From assembly GCA_017983755.1 (NCBI GenBank), contig JAGOAU010000017.1:1-60430 (forward strand): DNA of 60,430 bases, read 5' to 3'. A model generated the notes under the pieces. The model was not told where the DNA came from. It made no database searches and saw only the letters and a program-made list of their open reading frames with translations. This document shows, piece after piece, positions 41,261 through 50,489 of this stretch (its first letter is position 1; each line of letters opens with the position of its first letter). The DNA is from Azonexus sp. GTDB lineage: Bacteria > Pseudomonadota > Gammaproteobacteria > Burkholderiales > Rhodocyclaceae. The position numbers and the translations under genes were made by a program.

Positions 41261-44200
41261 ATGGCCGACATTATTTGCCTCAAGGGCGACGCCGCCTTTT
41301 CCGCCTTCCGTCTGCAACGCCTGACCAATCGCCTGACGGCGGCGGTGTCGGACATCGAACGGGTAGGTGCCGATTACTGGCATGTCGTGGCGCAGAAGCG
41401 CGCCCTGAATGCCGACGAGCGCGCCAAGCTGGCGACGTTGCTGGAGGAGCAGGCGGCCGGGGCCGAAGCGGGCGAACTGTTCCTGGTGGCGCCGCGCCTT
41501 GGCACCATTTCGCCGTGGTCGTCGAAGGCGACCGACATTGCCTGGAACTGCGACCTGGATGCCGTCGAGCGCATCGAGCGCGTGATTGCCTTCCACGTCG
41601 TGGTCAAGGGCGGTCGCGCCCTGAACGCCGAAGAAAAGAAAACCGTCGCCGGCCTGCTGCACGACCGGATGACCGAATCGGTGCTGCCCGGCTTCGAGGC
41701 TGCCGGCGAACTGTTCCGCCATTTTGCGCCGAAGCCCTTGGCTACGGTCGACGTACTCAAAGGCGGCAAAACCGCCCTGGTCGACGCCAACGGCTCGCTT
41801 GGCCTGGCCCTGTCCGACGACGAAATCGACTACCTGCTCGACGTCTTCACGAAGGCCGGCCGCAACCCGACTGACGTCGAACTAATGATGTTCGCCCAGG
41901 CCAATTCCGAGCACTGCCGCCACAAGATTTTCAACGCCTCGTGGGTCATCGATGGCCAGGCCAAGGACAAGACGCTGTTCGGCATGATCCGCGAAACCCA
42001 TGCCGCCGCGCCGCAAGGCACGATCATGGCCTACGCCGACAACGCCTCGATCATCGAAGGTGCGACCATCCAGCGTTTCTACCCGGATGCCGACCGCAGC
42101 TACAGCTACAAGGAAGAGCTGACCCACATCCTGACCAAGGTCGAAACGCACAACCACCCGACCGCGATTTCGCCCTTCCCGGGCGCGTCGACCGGTAGCG
42201 GCGGCGAAATCCGCGACGAAGGTGCCACCGGCAAGGGTTCCAAGCCGAAGGCCGGCCTCTGTGGTTTCTCGGTCTCCAACCTGAACCTGCCGGACGCCCC
42301 GCAGCCGTGGGAACATGCCTACGGCCGTCCGTCGCGCATCGCTTCGGCCCTCGACATCATGCTCGAAGGCCCGATTGGCGCCGCCGCCTTCAACAACGAA
42401 TTCGGCCGCCCGAACCTGACCGGCTATTTCCGCACCTATGAGCAGGACGTGGCCGGCACGGTGCGCGGCTACCACAAGCCGATCATGATCGCCGGCGGCC
42501 TGGGCAGCATCCAGGCCGAGCAGTCGTTCAAGGAAGAGACTTTCCCGGTCGGCACGCTGTTCGTGCAACTGGGTGGCCCCGGCATGCTGATCGGCCTGGG
42601 TGGCGGCGCCGCTTCGTCGATGACCGCCGGCTCGAATGCCGAAGACCTCGACTTTGCCTCGGTTCAACGCGGCAACCCGGAAATCCAGCGCCGCGCGCAG
42701 GAAGTCATCGACCGTTGCTGGCAGATGGGTGCGAACAATCCGATCCTGTCGGTGCATGACGTCGGCGCCGGTGGCGTTTCCAACGCCCTGCCGGAACTGG
42801 CCCACTCGGGCGGCGTCGGTGCGGTGTTCGATCTGCGCAAGGTGCCGACCGAAGAGCCGGGCATGTCGCCGGCTGAAATCTGGTCCAATGAATCGCAGGA
42901 ACGTTACGTGCTGGCCATTCCGCCGAATCGCATTGCTGAATTCCAGGCCATGTGCGAGCGCGAGCGCTGCCCGTTCGCCGTGGTCGGCGAAGCCACCGGT
43001 GACGGCCATTTGACTGTCACTGACGATCATTTCGGCGTCAATCCGGTCGATATGGAAATGGAATCGCTGCTCGGCAAGCCGCCGCGCATGACCCGTGACG
43101 TAAAGCACGAGCCGGAAACCTTCGTCTCCTTTGACGCCACGGCCATCGAACTCAAGGATGCCGCCTACCGCCTGATGCGTCTGCCGACCATCGCCGACAA
43201 GACCTTCCTGATCTCGATCGGCGACCGCTCGGTCGGCGGCATGACCGCCCGCGACCAGATGGTCGGCCCGTGGCAGGTGCCGGTAGCCGACGTCGCGGTG
43301 ACCACGATGGGTTATCAGGGTTATCTCGGCGAAGCCTTCGCCATGGGCGAGCGTACGCCGCTCGCCGTGCTCGACGCGCCGGCTTCCGGCCGCATGGCGA
43401 TTGGCGAGGCGCTGACCAACCTGGCCGCCGCCGATATCGGCGAACTCGGCAAGGTCAAGCTGTCGGCCAACTGGATGGCGCCGTGCGGCGTCGCTGGTGA
43501 AGATGCCCGCCTGTTCGATACCGTCGAGGCCGTTGCCGACCTGTGCAAGGCGATTGGCGTGTCGATCCCGGTCGGCAAGGATTCGCTGTCGATGCGTACC
43601 GCCTGGGAAGAGCAGGGCGAGAAGAAACAGGTCGTGTCGCCGCTGTCGCTGGTCATCACCTCGTTTGCCGCGGTCGACGACGTGCGCAAGACGAAAACGC
43701 CGCAACTGGCCGTCGATCAGGGCGAAACCGAACTGCTGCTGCTCGACCTCGGCCAGAACCGCCTTGGCGGCTCGGCGCTGGCCCAGGTGTACAACGCCAC
43801 CGGCAGCGATGCGCCGGACGTCGATGACCCGGCCAAGCTGAAGGGCTTGTTCGATGCCGTGCAGAAGCTGAACCGCGACGGCCTGCTACTCGCCTACCAC
43901 GACCGTTCCGACGGTGGCTTGTTCGTCGCTGCCTGCGAAATGGCTTTCGCCAGCCGCCGCGGTGTGTCGCTCGATCTCGACGGTATCTGCTACGACGCCG
44001 GTGCCGGCGATGTCGATGGCTCCGAGAAGCGCCCGGACCTGCTGGCCGGCCGCGATTTCGAGCACATCGTGCGCGCCCTGTTCAACGAGGAACTTGGCGC
44101 CCTGATCCAGATCCGCCGCGCCGACCGCGAAAAGGTCACACCTGTCCTGCGTTCCCTGCGCGTGCCGTACCACTTCGTCGGCACCCTGAATGAATGGGAC

Positions 44201-45190
44201 GAAATCCGCGTCACCCGCAACGCCAAGCGCGTGCTGCGCGAAAAGCGCGTCGACCTGCAGCGCGCCTGGTCGGAGACCAGCTACCAGATGCAGGCCATGC
44301 GCGACAACCCGAGTTGCGCGCAGCAGGAATTCGACCGCATCCTCGACGTTGCCGATCCCGGCCTGACGCCGAAGCTGAGCTTCGATCCGCAGGACGATTT
44401 CATCAAGGTCTATCAGGACATCAGCGGCCGTCCACGCGTCGCCATCCTGCGCGAGCAGGGCGTCAACAGCCATTACGAAATGGCCGCCGCCTTCGACCGC
44501 GCCGGCTTTGCCGCGGTCGACGTCCATATGAGCGACATTCTGGCTGGCCGCGTCAGCCTCAAGGATTTCAAGGGCCTCGTCGCCTGCGGCGGCTTCTCGT
44601 ACGGCGACGTGCTCGGCGCCGGCCTCGGCTGGGCGCGGACCATCCTGATGCACGACGGCTGCCGCGACGAGTTCGCCGCCTTCTTCAATCGCCCCGATAC
44701 CTTCGCCTTGGGTGTCTGCAACGGTTGCCAGATGATGAGCGCGCTGAAGTCGATCATCCCCGGTGCCGAGCACTGGCCGGCTTTCCGTCGCAACAAGGTC
44801 GAGCAGTTCGAAGCCCGCTTCGTGATGACCGAAATCCTCGAGTCGCCGTCGATTTTCTTCGGCGGCATGGAAGGCTCGCAAGTGCCGATCGTCGTCTCGC
44901 ACGGCGAGGGCCGGGCGGTGTTCGACAACGCCGACGACCAGGCCAGGTGCCTGTCGGCCGTCCGCTACGTCGACAACAAGGGCGAGCCGACCGAAGTCTA
45001 TCCTTACAACCCGAACGGTTCGCCGAACGGTCTGACCGCGGTGACCACGGCCGACGGCCGCTTCACGATCATGATGCCGCACCCGGAACGCGTCTTCCGC
45101 ACCGTGCAGATGTCCTGGCATCCGGAAAACTGGGGCGAGGATTCGCCGTGGATGCGGATGTTCCGCAACGCGCGGCGCTGGGTGGGGTGA
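41261..45190 (+). CDS. purL: Phosphoribosylformylglycinamidine synthase, large single-chain form
   Basis: A 1309-residue enzyme of purine synthesis that converts FGAR, ATP and glutamine to FGAM. Domains in order: N-terminal PurS-like region, linker ([39 protein letters not shown]), two ATP-grasp/AIRS-like halves ([56 protein letters not shown]-type [11 protein letters not shown]), and a C-terminal class I glutaminase with Cys in [10 protein letters not shown] and His/Glu in MPHPERVF. Length equals E. coli PurL. It is monocistronic. Confidence 0.97.
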   Translation: MADIICLKGDAAFSAFRLQRLTNRLTAAVSDIERVGADYWHVVAQKRALNADERAKLATLLEEQAAGAEAGELFLVAPRLGTISPWSSKATDIAWNCDLDAVERIERVIAFHVVVKGGRALNAEEKKTVAGLLHDRMTESVLPGFEAAGELFRHFAPKPLATVDVLKGGKTALVDANGSLGLALSDDEIDYLLDVFTKAGRNPTDVELMMFAQANSEHCRHKIFNASWVIDGQAKDKTLFGMIRETHAAAPQGTIMAYADNASIIEGATIQRFYPDADRSYSYKEELTHILTKVETHNHPTAISPFPGASTGSGGEIRDEGATGKGSKPKAGLCGFSVSNLNLPDAPQPWEHAYGRPSRIASALDIMLEGPIGAAAFNNEFGRPNLTGYFRTYEQDVAGTVRGYHKPIMIAGGLGSIQAEQSFKEETFPVGTLFVQLGGPGMLIGLGGGAASSMTAGSNAEDLDFASVQRGNPEIQRRAQEVIDRCWQMGANNPILSVHDVGAGGVSNALPELAHSGGVGAVFDLRKVPTEEPGMSPAEIWSNESQERYVLAIPPNRIAEFQAMCERERCPFAVVGEATGDGHLTVTDDHFGVNPVDMEMESLLGKPPRMTRDVKHEPETFVSFDATAIELKDAAYRLMRLPTIADKTFLISIGDRSVGGMTARDQMVGPWQVPVADVAVTTMGYQGYLGEAFAMGERTPLAVLDAPASGRMAIGEALTNLAAADIGELGKVKLSANWMAPCGVAGEDARLFDTVEAVADLCKAIGVSIPVGKDSLSMRTAWEEQGEKKQVVSPLSLVITSFAAVDDVRKTKTPQLAVDQGETELLLLDLGQNRLGGSALAQVYNATGSDAPDVDDPAKLKGLFDAVQKLNRDGLLLAYHDRSDGGLFVAACEMAFASRRGVSLDLDGICYDAGAGDVDGSEKRPDLLAGRDFEHIVRALFNEELGALIQIRRADREKVTPVLRSLRVPYHFVGTLNEWDEIRVTRNAKRVLREKRVDLQRAWSETSYQMQAMRDNPSCAQQEFDRILDVADPGLTPKLSFDPQDDFIKVYQDISGRPRVAILREQGVNSHYEMAAAFDRAGFAAVDVHMSDILAGRVSLKDFKGLVACGGFSYGDVLGAGLGWARTILMHDGCRDEFAAFFNRPDTFALGVCNGCQMMSALKSIIPGAEHWPAFRRNKVEQFEARFVMTEILESPSIFFGGMEGSQVPIVVSHGEGRAVFDNADDQARCLSAVRYVDNKGEPTEVYPYNPNGSPNGLTAVTTADGRFTIMMPHPERVFRTVQMSWHPENWGEDSPWMRMFRNARRWVG

Positions 45191-45339
45191 TCGGCAAGAC
45201 GCCATTTGCATAACCCGGCGGGAACTTCCGGGTCGCATTGCCGTCCTCTGTACAGAGGTCGTCAGCTTGCGCCGAGCCAGGCGATGTTTCATGATGGCCG
45301 ACAGGTACTACCGCTGCAGCCTGTAGCGGATATCGGCAA

Positions 45340-45353
45340 CCTGTGATTACAGG
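45340..45353. promoter_or_regulatory. Inverted repeat over the TIR gene ribosome-binding region
   Basis: CCTGTGATTACAGG is a perfect 5-bp inverted repeat with a 4-bp loop, ending 12 bp before the TIR start; its right arm runs into AGGGGG, the likely Shine-Dalgarno. Related CCTGT/ACAGG pieces occur at about 45301-45305 and 45319-45324. It may be an operator or a hairpin that hides the ribosome site. Confidence 0.35.
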
Positions 45354-45365
45354 GGGCAGTCTGGT

Positions 45366-47135
45366 ATGGACGGCATCTTCATCAGCTATCGACGAGATGA
45401 TTCGGCGGGGTACGCCGGGCGTCTGTACGACCGCCTGGCCGCCCATTTCGGTGCCGAGCGGGTGTTCATGGATGTCGAAGGGATCGAACCCGGCCTCGAT
45501 TTCGTGGATGCCATCGAAGAGGCGGTGAGTTCGTGCCGCGTGCTGATTGCCGTCATCGGCGACGAATGGACGAACTCCGCAGACGCCGCGGGCCGGCGCC
45601 GGCTGGACGACCCCAACGACTTCATCCGCCTGGAAACCGGCGCCGCCCTCAAGCGCGGGATTCGCGTGGTGCCGGTGCTGGTCGGGGGCGCGGTCATGCC
45701 GCTCGCTGCCGAGTTGCCCGAAGAGCTGAAAGCGCTCACCCGGCGCCAGGCCATCGAAATCAACCACAAGCAATGGGAGGCTTCCACCGGCGAGTTGATA
45801 CGCACGCTGGAAAGCATCCTCAAGACACCGCCGGCGGATGCCGCGGCAAGCAAGCAGCCATCAGCCGACCCGCATGCGGCAAAGGTCAGTGCAGCATCCG
45901 GTAGCATGGCCGGCAATGCGGCGGCGACTCAGGGCAATTCCCGGCGCTGGGCATTACCGGCGGTTATTGCCGCGGTGGCGCTGGTCGCCGCCGGCTTGTG
46001 GATGATTCCGGGTGATCGCAAATCCGGGGCCGACACGGAGAAGCAGACGGTCGGCAAGGCTGTCGAGGCACCCGCTGGCGCGGTGGCGCCTGGCCCGAAA
46101 GATGCCGGCCCGGCCGTGACACCACCCGCCCCTGCCAGCGTTGCTCCGCCCAAACCTGCCGCACCGGAAAAAATCGAACCGGTACCCGTTGCCAAACCGG
46201 TAGCCACGCCAGCACCGGTCGCGCCGGCAGCGGCCGTACCGGCGCCCGTGCCGCCACCCGTCATCCGCGAATTCAAGGCCGACGTGAGCGCCGCGCGTAC
46301 CCGCCTGTGCTACCGGGTCAGCAATGCCGACAGCCTGACCCTTTCGCCGCGCCCCGGCGAACTGGACAATGCCGCGAGCGACTGCATCGAGGTCAAGGTC
46401 GATGCCACCACGACCTTCACGCTGACCGCCCGCAACGCCAGCGCCACCACGCGGAAGACACTGGCAGTGCTCCCCCTTCCAGCGGAAGCGCCGCCTGCAA
46501 GGGCCGTGGCGCCAGCGGCAGCGCCCGCTCCGGCCGCCACCCCGGCGGTCGTCGCTTCCTCCAGCCTGCCGGTCAAAGGCGAGCGCTGGGTTTATCGTTC
46601 TTCGGGCAAGTGGCCGACCAGCCCGAAACGGCGATACGAGATCGTCGCGCAGTCGGTTGCGGACAACCTTGTCACCGACGAACTGCGCCTGATCGAGCCG
46701 GAGAGCGGTGCCGAGGTGCGTCGGGCACGCGGCAACAAGCCCGATTTCATCGCCTGGAATGCGATCGGGCCGGAGTTCAGCCCTTACTTCGGCGCCTTTG
46801 TCGAACTTGCCGGGCAGAGCCGGCTCAGCGGCCTGCCGACCCCCGATCTGCACCCGCAATGGACGAACTGGTATTCCAAGGCCGAGGTGATCGGCCGGGA
46901 AACCGTGAGCGTGCCCGCCGGCGCGTTCAACGCCTTCAAGGTGGAGGTATGGAGCAGTCGCAATCGGACCGGCTCGCAGGCTGAGGCACAGATGGAACCG
47001 GTACGGGTCAACTACGTGATCTGGTATGCCCCGGAAATCAAGCGCTATGTGCGGATGCAGCGCGTCGTCTCGACGGTGGCCAACAGCGAAAGCGAAAAGG
47101 ATGTGTTTGAACTGGTAGCTCACCGGCTGCCCTAA
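45366..47135 (+). CDS. Membrane-anchored TIR-domain protein with Ig-like and C-terminal domains
   Basis: A 589-residue protein. Residues 1-150 are a TIR_2 domain (IFISYRRDDSAGYAGRLYDRL, VFMDVEGIEPGLDFVDAIEEAV, VLIAVIGDEW, DFIRLETGAALKRGIRVVPVLV) with a candidate catalytic Glu90. A single membrane helix lies at about 196-214. Pro/Ala-rich linker 233-299 is followed by a short Ig-like or beta domain (300-370) and a C-terminal beta-rich domain (400-589; resembles DUF3108). Bacterial TIRs often cleave NAD+. The topology places TIR inside and the rest in the periplasm. Neighbours are purL and a CZB protein; no partner immune gene is evident. Confidence 0.83.
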   Translation: MDGIFISYRRDDSAGYAGRLYDRLAAHFGAERVFMDVEGIEPGLDFVDAIEEAVSSCRVLIAVIGDEWTNSADAAGRRRLDDPNDFIRLETGAALKRGIRVVPVLVGGAVMPLAAELPEELKALTRRQAIEINHKQWEASTGELIRTLESILKTPPADAAASKQPSADPHAAKVSAASGSMAGNAAATQGNSRRWALPAVIAAVALVAAGLWMIPGDRKSGADTEKQTVGKAVEAPAGAVAPGPKDAGPAVTPPAPASVAPPKPAAPEKIEPVPVAKPVATPAPVAPAAAVPAPVPPPVIREFKADVSAARTRLCYRVSNADSLTLSPRPGELDNAASDCIEVKVDATTTFTLTARNASATTRKTLAVLPLPAEAPPARAVAPAAAPAPAATPAVVASSSLPVKGERWVYRSSGKWPTSPKRRYEIVAQSVADNLVTDELRLIEPESGAEVRRARGNKPDFIAWNAIGPEFSPYFGAFVELAGQSRLSGLPTPDLHPQWTNWYSKAEVIGRETVSVPAGAFNAFKVEVWSSRNRTGSQAEAQMEPVRVNYVIWYAPEIKRYVRMQRVVSTVANSESEKDVFELVAHRLP

Positions 47136-47156
47136 ACCGGCTGCTTTGCCCGGGCA

Positions 47157-47190
47157 TAAAAATGGCGCCGAGTCGGTCGGCGCCATTTTT
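47157..47190. terminator. Bidirectional intrinsic terminator
   Basis: AATGGCGCC (47161-47169) pairs perfectly with GGCGCCATT (47179-47187), with A5 before and T5 after. It lies between the convergent TIR and CZB genes and can serve both. The dispersed GGTCGACC element begins within its T tract. Confidence 0.85.
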
Positions 47191-47221
47191 GCCCGTTTCA
47201 TGCGGTCGACCGCAACCGGCC
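47186..47221 (+). repeat. Dispersed TTTTTGCC-N10-GGTCGACCGCAACCGGC element, copy 5
   Basis: TTTTTGCC at 47186-47193, ten bases, GGTCGACC at 47204-47211, then GCAACCGGCC. TGCGGTCGACCGCA at 47201-47214 is a perfect 14-bp palindrome. It is directly downstream of the terminator at 47157-47190. Confidence 0.7.
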
Positions 47222-47227
47222 GGGAAA

Positions 47228-47575
47228 TCAGGCGGGACGGTATTCCCGCAGCTTGTCGAGCTGGCCGACCAGCTGGTGCGACGCTTCGTTCAGTTCCGGC
47301 AGCAGCAGGTCGGCGGAATCGCCAAGACCGTTGTTGCTGAGGTCGACGATGTCGTTGGCCAGTGCGTGGAAGCGGTCGTGGATGGCGACGAGTTGCTTGT
47401 AGTCTGCGGATTCGGCGTAGTCGCCGCGGGCGTCGCTCAGCGCCCTGGCCAGTGTGCAGCCGCGGTGTTCCGACAGGGGCATCTCGGCGTAGGCGCCACC
47501 GGCGAAGGCGTTCAGGAACTGGCGCCGCCACTGGTTGTGCAAGCGTATTGCGCCGTCGATATCGATACGCTCCAT
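47228..47575 (-). CDS. Stand-alone CZB (chemoreceptor zinc-binding) domain protein
   Basis: A 115-residue protein with the CZB pattern: His in IRLHNQWRRQF, Cys in HRGCTLARAL and two His in VAIHDRFHALAN, which together bind zinc. CZB domains normally sit at the ends of chemoreceptors or diguanylate cyclases; here it is free-standing. Start ATG 47575 (MERIDIDGAI). The gene ends against the TIR terminator. Confidence 0.78.
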   Translation of the reverse strand: MERIDIDGAIRLHNQWRRQFLNAFAGGAYAEMPLSEHRGCTLARALSDARGDYAESADYKQLVAIHDRFHALANDIVDLSNNGLGDSADLLLPELNEASHQLVGQLDKLREYRPA

Positions 47576-47727
47576 GTTGTCGTGTTCTCCGGATGGTTGT
47601 CTGCCTGTGGAAACCGCTGAAGTCTCCGGCCAAGGCTGCATTATGCCGCAGGCGCGGCTGGCGACAAGGCATCCGGCCCGGCGCACCCGTCAGTGGAACG
47701 CGGCGGTGCAGGGAAGGGTGGCTAGCC

Positions 47728-47889
47728 TCAGCGGCCGATCCGGCGCTTGCGGCGCCAGCAGGCCGGCTTCTGCAGCGCGCTGATGTCGGCATTGCGGGCG
47801 GCGAAGATCTGCCGGGCACGCGCCTCGCGCTCGATATCTTCCTGGGAGATGCCGGCAATCAGTTCAAACAATTTCTGGATGCGTTTCAT
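47728..47889 (-). CDS. Small basic protein of 53 residues
   Basis: ATG 47889 follows ACAGGAGCAGCGAAC, a good ribosome site. The protein begins MKRIQKLFELIAGISQEDIE, continues with an Ala/Arg-rich helix and ends in a cluster of Arg and Lys (CWRRKRRIGR). Length is below the usual annotation cut-off. Upstream at 47948-47965 lies ACTGTA-N6-TACAGT, the same core as the sites ahead of the MocR gene. Function unknown; a membrane- or nucleic-acid-binding small protein is possible. Confidence 0.6.
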   Translation of the reverse strand: MKRIQKLFELIAGISQEDIEREARARQIFAARNADISALQKPACWRRKRRIGR

Positions 47890-47947
47890 GTTCGCTGCTC
47901 CTGTCGCTGGGGTGATGGGCTGGTCATTGACTGCAGATTAATCGATA

Positions 47948-47965
47948 ACTGTATAAATGTACAGT
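47948..47965. promoter_or_regulatory. ACTGTA-N6-TACAGT palindrome upstream of the 53-codon gene
   Basis: A perfect 6-bp inverted repeat with 6-bp spacer, 59-76 bp upstream of the 53-codon gene start. Its half-site ACTGTA is shared by the four sites ahead of the MocR gene at 48867-48952. Confidence 0.5.
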
Positions 47966-48096
47966 ATTCGTGTTTTTCTGCGTCTGGCGTGTTTTGCGCC
48001 GTCGGGATTGCCGGACTGCGCCCTGACTCTGGACAATGTCGCCGCCCGCGGCTAGTCTGACAGTCAGGTGGTCTTCCTGCGCGAAATGGGGGTGAT

Positions 48097-48549
48097 ATGG
48101 CCGAGGTTCTCGTTCCTGTCGAATTGCTGACCGGCGTCGGCGAAATGGACGCCCAGCACGACCATCTGTTTCACGAAATGCAGAAGGTGAAGAACGCCTT
48201 GCTCGCCGTATCCGGCGATGACGAGGAAGGCCTGTCGCTGCTCTCGCGGCTGACCGACGACCTGGCGCAGCACTTCGCCTGGGAGGAAGAGGCGGCGCGA
48301 ACGCATGGCGTTCCCTTCGGCGAGCATCGCCGCGAACATGCCCGGATGCTCGCCTTCGTCCGGACCAAGATCGCCGAGATAGACCGGGGAGTCTGCAATA
48401 TCCCGGCGCTGATGGTCTTCATGGAACGGAAATTCGAATCGCACGTCGTTCACTACGACCTGATGCTCGGGCGTGCGCTCAGGGATGCAGCACCAGTGCG
48501 CGGCGCGGCAGCGTCGGTTGTCCGCCAGCGGCGAGCCGACGCAGCGTAG
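48097..48549 (+). CDS. Bacterial hemerythrin-family protein
   Basis: A 150-residue oxygen-binding diiron protein. Metal ligands are in GEMDAQHDHLFHEM, LAQHFAWEEEAARTHG, FGEHRREHARML and FESHVVHYDLML, in the order expected of bacteriohemerythrins. It may sense or carry O2 or protect iron-sulfur enzymes. Ribosome site GGGGGTGAT precedes ATG 48097. Its last 71 bp overlap the convergent DUF2917 gene. Confidence 0.9.
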   Translation: MAEVLVPVELLTGVGEMDAQHDHLFHEMQKVKNALLAVSGDDEEGLSLLSRLTDDLAQHFAWEEEAARTHGVPFGEHRREHARMLAFVRTKIAEIDRGVCNIPALMVFMERKFESHVVHYDLMLGRALRDAAPVRGAAASVVRQRRADAA

Positions 48550-48811
48550 CTAGCCACGACCGCCACGCGGGCATGCTGCCCGGCTTGCCGATCCGGATGC
48601 TGCCGCTGCCGATGCTCTCTATGATCGCCAGCCCATTGCCCTGAACGACATGCGACTGGCCGGCACCGAGGAGGGTGTCGCCGGTTTCGCCGGTGACGGT
48701 GATCCAGATCGTCCCGGCGGTACAGGTGATGCGCAGGCCACGCGCACCGCGCAGGCTGATCGGGCAATTGTCGATCAGGCGGATTTCGCTTGCACTGACA
48801 TCGATCTTCAT
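48479..48811 (-). CDS. DUF2917 domain protein
   Basis: A 110-residue protein of the DUF2917 family (IRLIDNCPISLRGARGLRITCTAGTIWITVTGETGDTLLGAGQSHVVQGNGLAIIESIGSGSIRIG), common in betaproteobacteria and often next to MocR regulators. GGAGAGCGCC precedes ATG 48811. It is divergent from the MocR gene, 146 bp away, and overlaps the hemerythrin gene tail to tail. Function unknown. Confidence 0.85.
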   Translation of the reverse strand: MKIDVSASEIRLIDNCPISLRGARGLRITCTAGTIWITVTGETGDTLLGAGQSHVVQGNGLAIIESIGSGSIRIGKPGSMPAWRSWLATLRRLAAGGQPTLPRRALVLHP

Positions 48812-48866
48812 GGCGCTCTCCCGCATTTGTTGTGGGAGAAAGCTTAAATCCGGGCACTGCGGTGAT

Positions 48867-48952
48867 ACAGTAGCAATTAAATTAAATTGTGACCAGTACA
48901 GTCAATAGTTGCTGAAACTGTACTGGTTGTGGGCCTTGCCAACTGTATTGGT
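48867..48952. promoter_or_regulatory. Four ACTGTA-type operator half-sites between DUF2917 and MocR
   Basis: TACAGT at 48867-48872; CCAGTACAGT at 48894-48903; ACTGTACTGG at 48918-48927; ACTGTATTGG at 48943-48952. The second and third form a perfect 10-bp inverted repeat with a 14-bp spacer; the third and fourth are direct repeats 25 bp apart. The last ends 5 bp before the MocR ATG. Direct plus inverted sites at a MocR gene suggest autoregulation. Confidence 0.6.
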
Positions 48953-48957
48953 GATCG

Positions 48958-50379
48958 ATGACGGCTGAACTGTTGCGTTACGAGAGACTGGCCTCCGACC
49001 TGGAGGGAATGATCGCCGGCGGGATGCTGCGCCACGGTGATCGCCTGCCGTCGGTGCGGCGCCTGGCCGAGGAGCGGCGGCTGTCGGTGTCGACGGTGGT
49101 GCAGGCGTTGCGCCAGTTGGAAGACCGCGGCCTGGTCGAAGCGCGGCCGCAGTCCGGCTATTTCGTGCGCCGGGCACCGCTGGCGCGGGCCGAGCCGGCG
49201 CAGCGTTCGACGCCCGAAGCGGCGGTGCAGGTGGATGTGACGCAGCGCCTGGTGCGCGTGCTGCAGGCCGGCACGAAGCCGGGGGTCGCGCCGTTGGCCG
49301 CCGCCTTGCCGGCACCCTCGCTGCTGCCGGTGGCGGCGCTGCATCGCCTCTATGCCGGCGTCGCCCGGCGCCACCCGAAGCTGCTCGAAGGCGGCAGCCA
49401 CATCAACATGGACGAGCCGGCGCTGGTCCGCCAGCTGGTGCGTCGCTCGCTGGCCTGGGGCGGGCCCCTGGCCGGCGACGAGATCGTCATCACCAATTCG
49501 TGCACCGAGGCGCTCGGCCTCTGCCTGCGCGCCGTCACGAAGCCGGGCGACACGGTGGCGGTCGAATCGCCGGCCTATTACCTGATGCTGCAATTGCTCG
49601 AAACGCTGGGGCTGAAGGCGCTGGAAATTCCCACCGACCCGCGTACCGGTGTCTCGGTCGAGGCGCTCGACCTGGCGACGCGCGACGGGCGGGTCGCGGC
49701 CTGCCTGCTGGTGCCGAATGCCAGCAATCCGCTGGGCAGCGTCATGCCGGACGGGAAAAAGCGCCTGCTGGCGGCGTTGACCGCAGCAAGAGGGGTGCCG
49801 GTGATCGAGGACGACATCTACGGCGACCTGCATTTCGGCAGCCAGCGGCCGTGGCCGATCAAGGCCTTCGACACGGCCGGCAACGTGCTGCTCTGCTCGT
49901 CGTTCTCGAAAAGCCTGTCGCCGTCGCTGCGCATCGGCTTCGTCGCCGCCGGGCGCTACCGGCCGGCGCTGGCCTTGCAGAAGACGATCACCAGCGGCGG
50001 CACCAATCCGGTGACCCAGCACGTGCTCGCCGAGTACCTGGAATCGGGCGCCTACGAACGTCATCTGCGCGGCCTGCGGCGCAGCTACGAGCGGCAGGTG
50101 GAACGCATGTGCGATGCCGTGATCCGGCATTTTCCGGCGGAAACCTGCATCACCCAGCCGCAGGGCGGCTATGTCCTGTGGGTCGAGCTGCCCGGCGAGA
50201 TCGATACCACCGCGCTGCACGCGGCAGCCGTGGCGCAGGGACTGGCCTTCGTGCCGGGCGAACTGTTCTCGGCCAGTGGCATGTACCGCAACTGCCTGCG
50301 CCTGAACTGCGGCAACCCGCATACGCCGGAGATCGAGGATGCCGTGCGCCGGCTGGGACAACTGATCGCGGCGGTATAG
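48958..50379 (+). CDS. MocR-type PLP-binding GntR-family regulator
   Basis: A 473-residue fusion of an N-terminal GntR winged helix (about 1-70, LASDLEGMIAGGMLRHGDRLPSVRRLAEERRLSVSTVVQAL) to a class I aminotransferase-like domain (about 110-470) with the PLP Lys in SSFSKSLSPSLRIG. MocR regulators such as PdxR and GabR respond to PLP or amino acids. It is divergent from DUF2917 and preceded by four ACTGTA-type sites. Which metabolite and targets are unknown. Confidence 0.9.
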   Translation: MTAELLRYERLASDLEGMIAGGMLRHGDRLPSVRRLAEERRLSVSTVVQALRQLEDRGLVEARPQSGYFVRRAPLARAEPAQRSTPEAAVQVDVTQRLVRVLQAGTKPGVAPLAAALPAPSLLPVAALHRLYAGVARRHPKLLEGGSHINMDEPALVRQLVRRSLAWGGPLAGDEIVITNSCTEALGLCLRAVTKPGDTVAVESPAYYLMLQLLETLGLKALEIPTDPRTGVSVEALDLATRDGRVAACLLVPNASNPLGSVMPDGKKRLLAALTAARGVPVIEDDIYGDLHFGSQRPWPIKAFDTAGNVLLCSSFSKSLSPSLRIGFVAAGRYRPALALQKTITSGGTNPVTQHVLAEYLESGAYERHLRGLRRSYERQVERMCDAVIRHFPAETCITQPQGGYVLWVELPGEIDTTALHAAAVAQGLAFVPGELFSASGMYRNCLRLNCGNPHTPEIEDAVRRLGQLIAAV

Positions 50380-50489
50380 CCGGCAACCCTGCCGCGATCA
50401 AATGGCGGGCAGCGAAACTACGGTATCATTGCCGCTTTTGGCGAACCGGTGTTCGCCGTGTTGAACGTATCTGAAGGGTTGTTCATCTC

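Noticed and set aside
45366-47135. Thoeris or other known multi-gene TIR defence system
   Set aside because: No ThsA/SIR2, SAVED, STING or cyclase gene is adjacent, and the neighbours are purL and a CZB protein.
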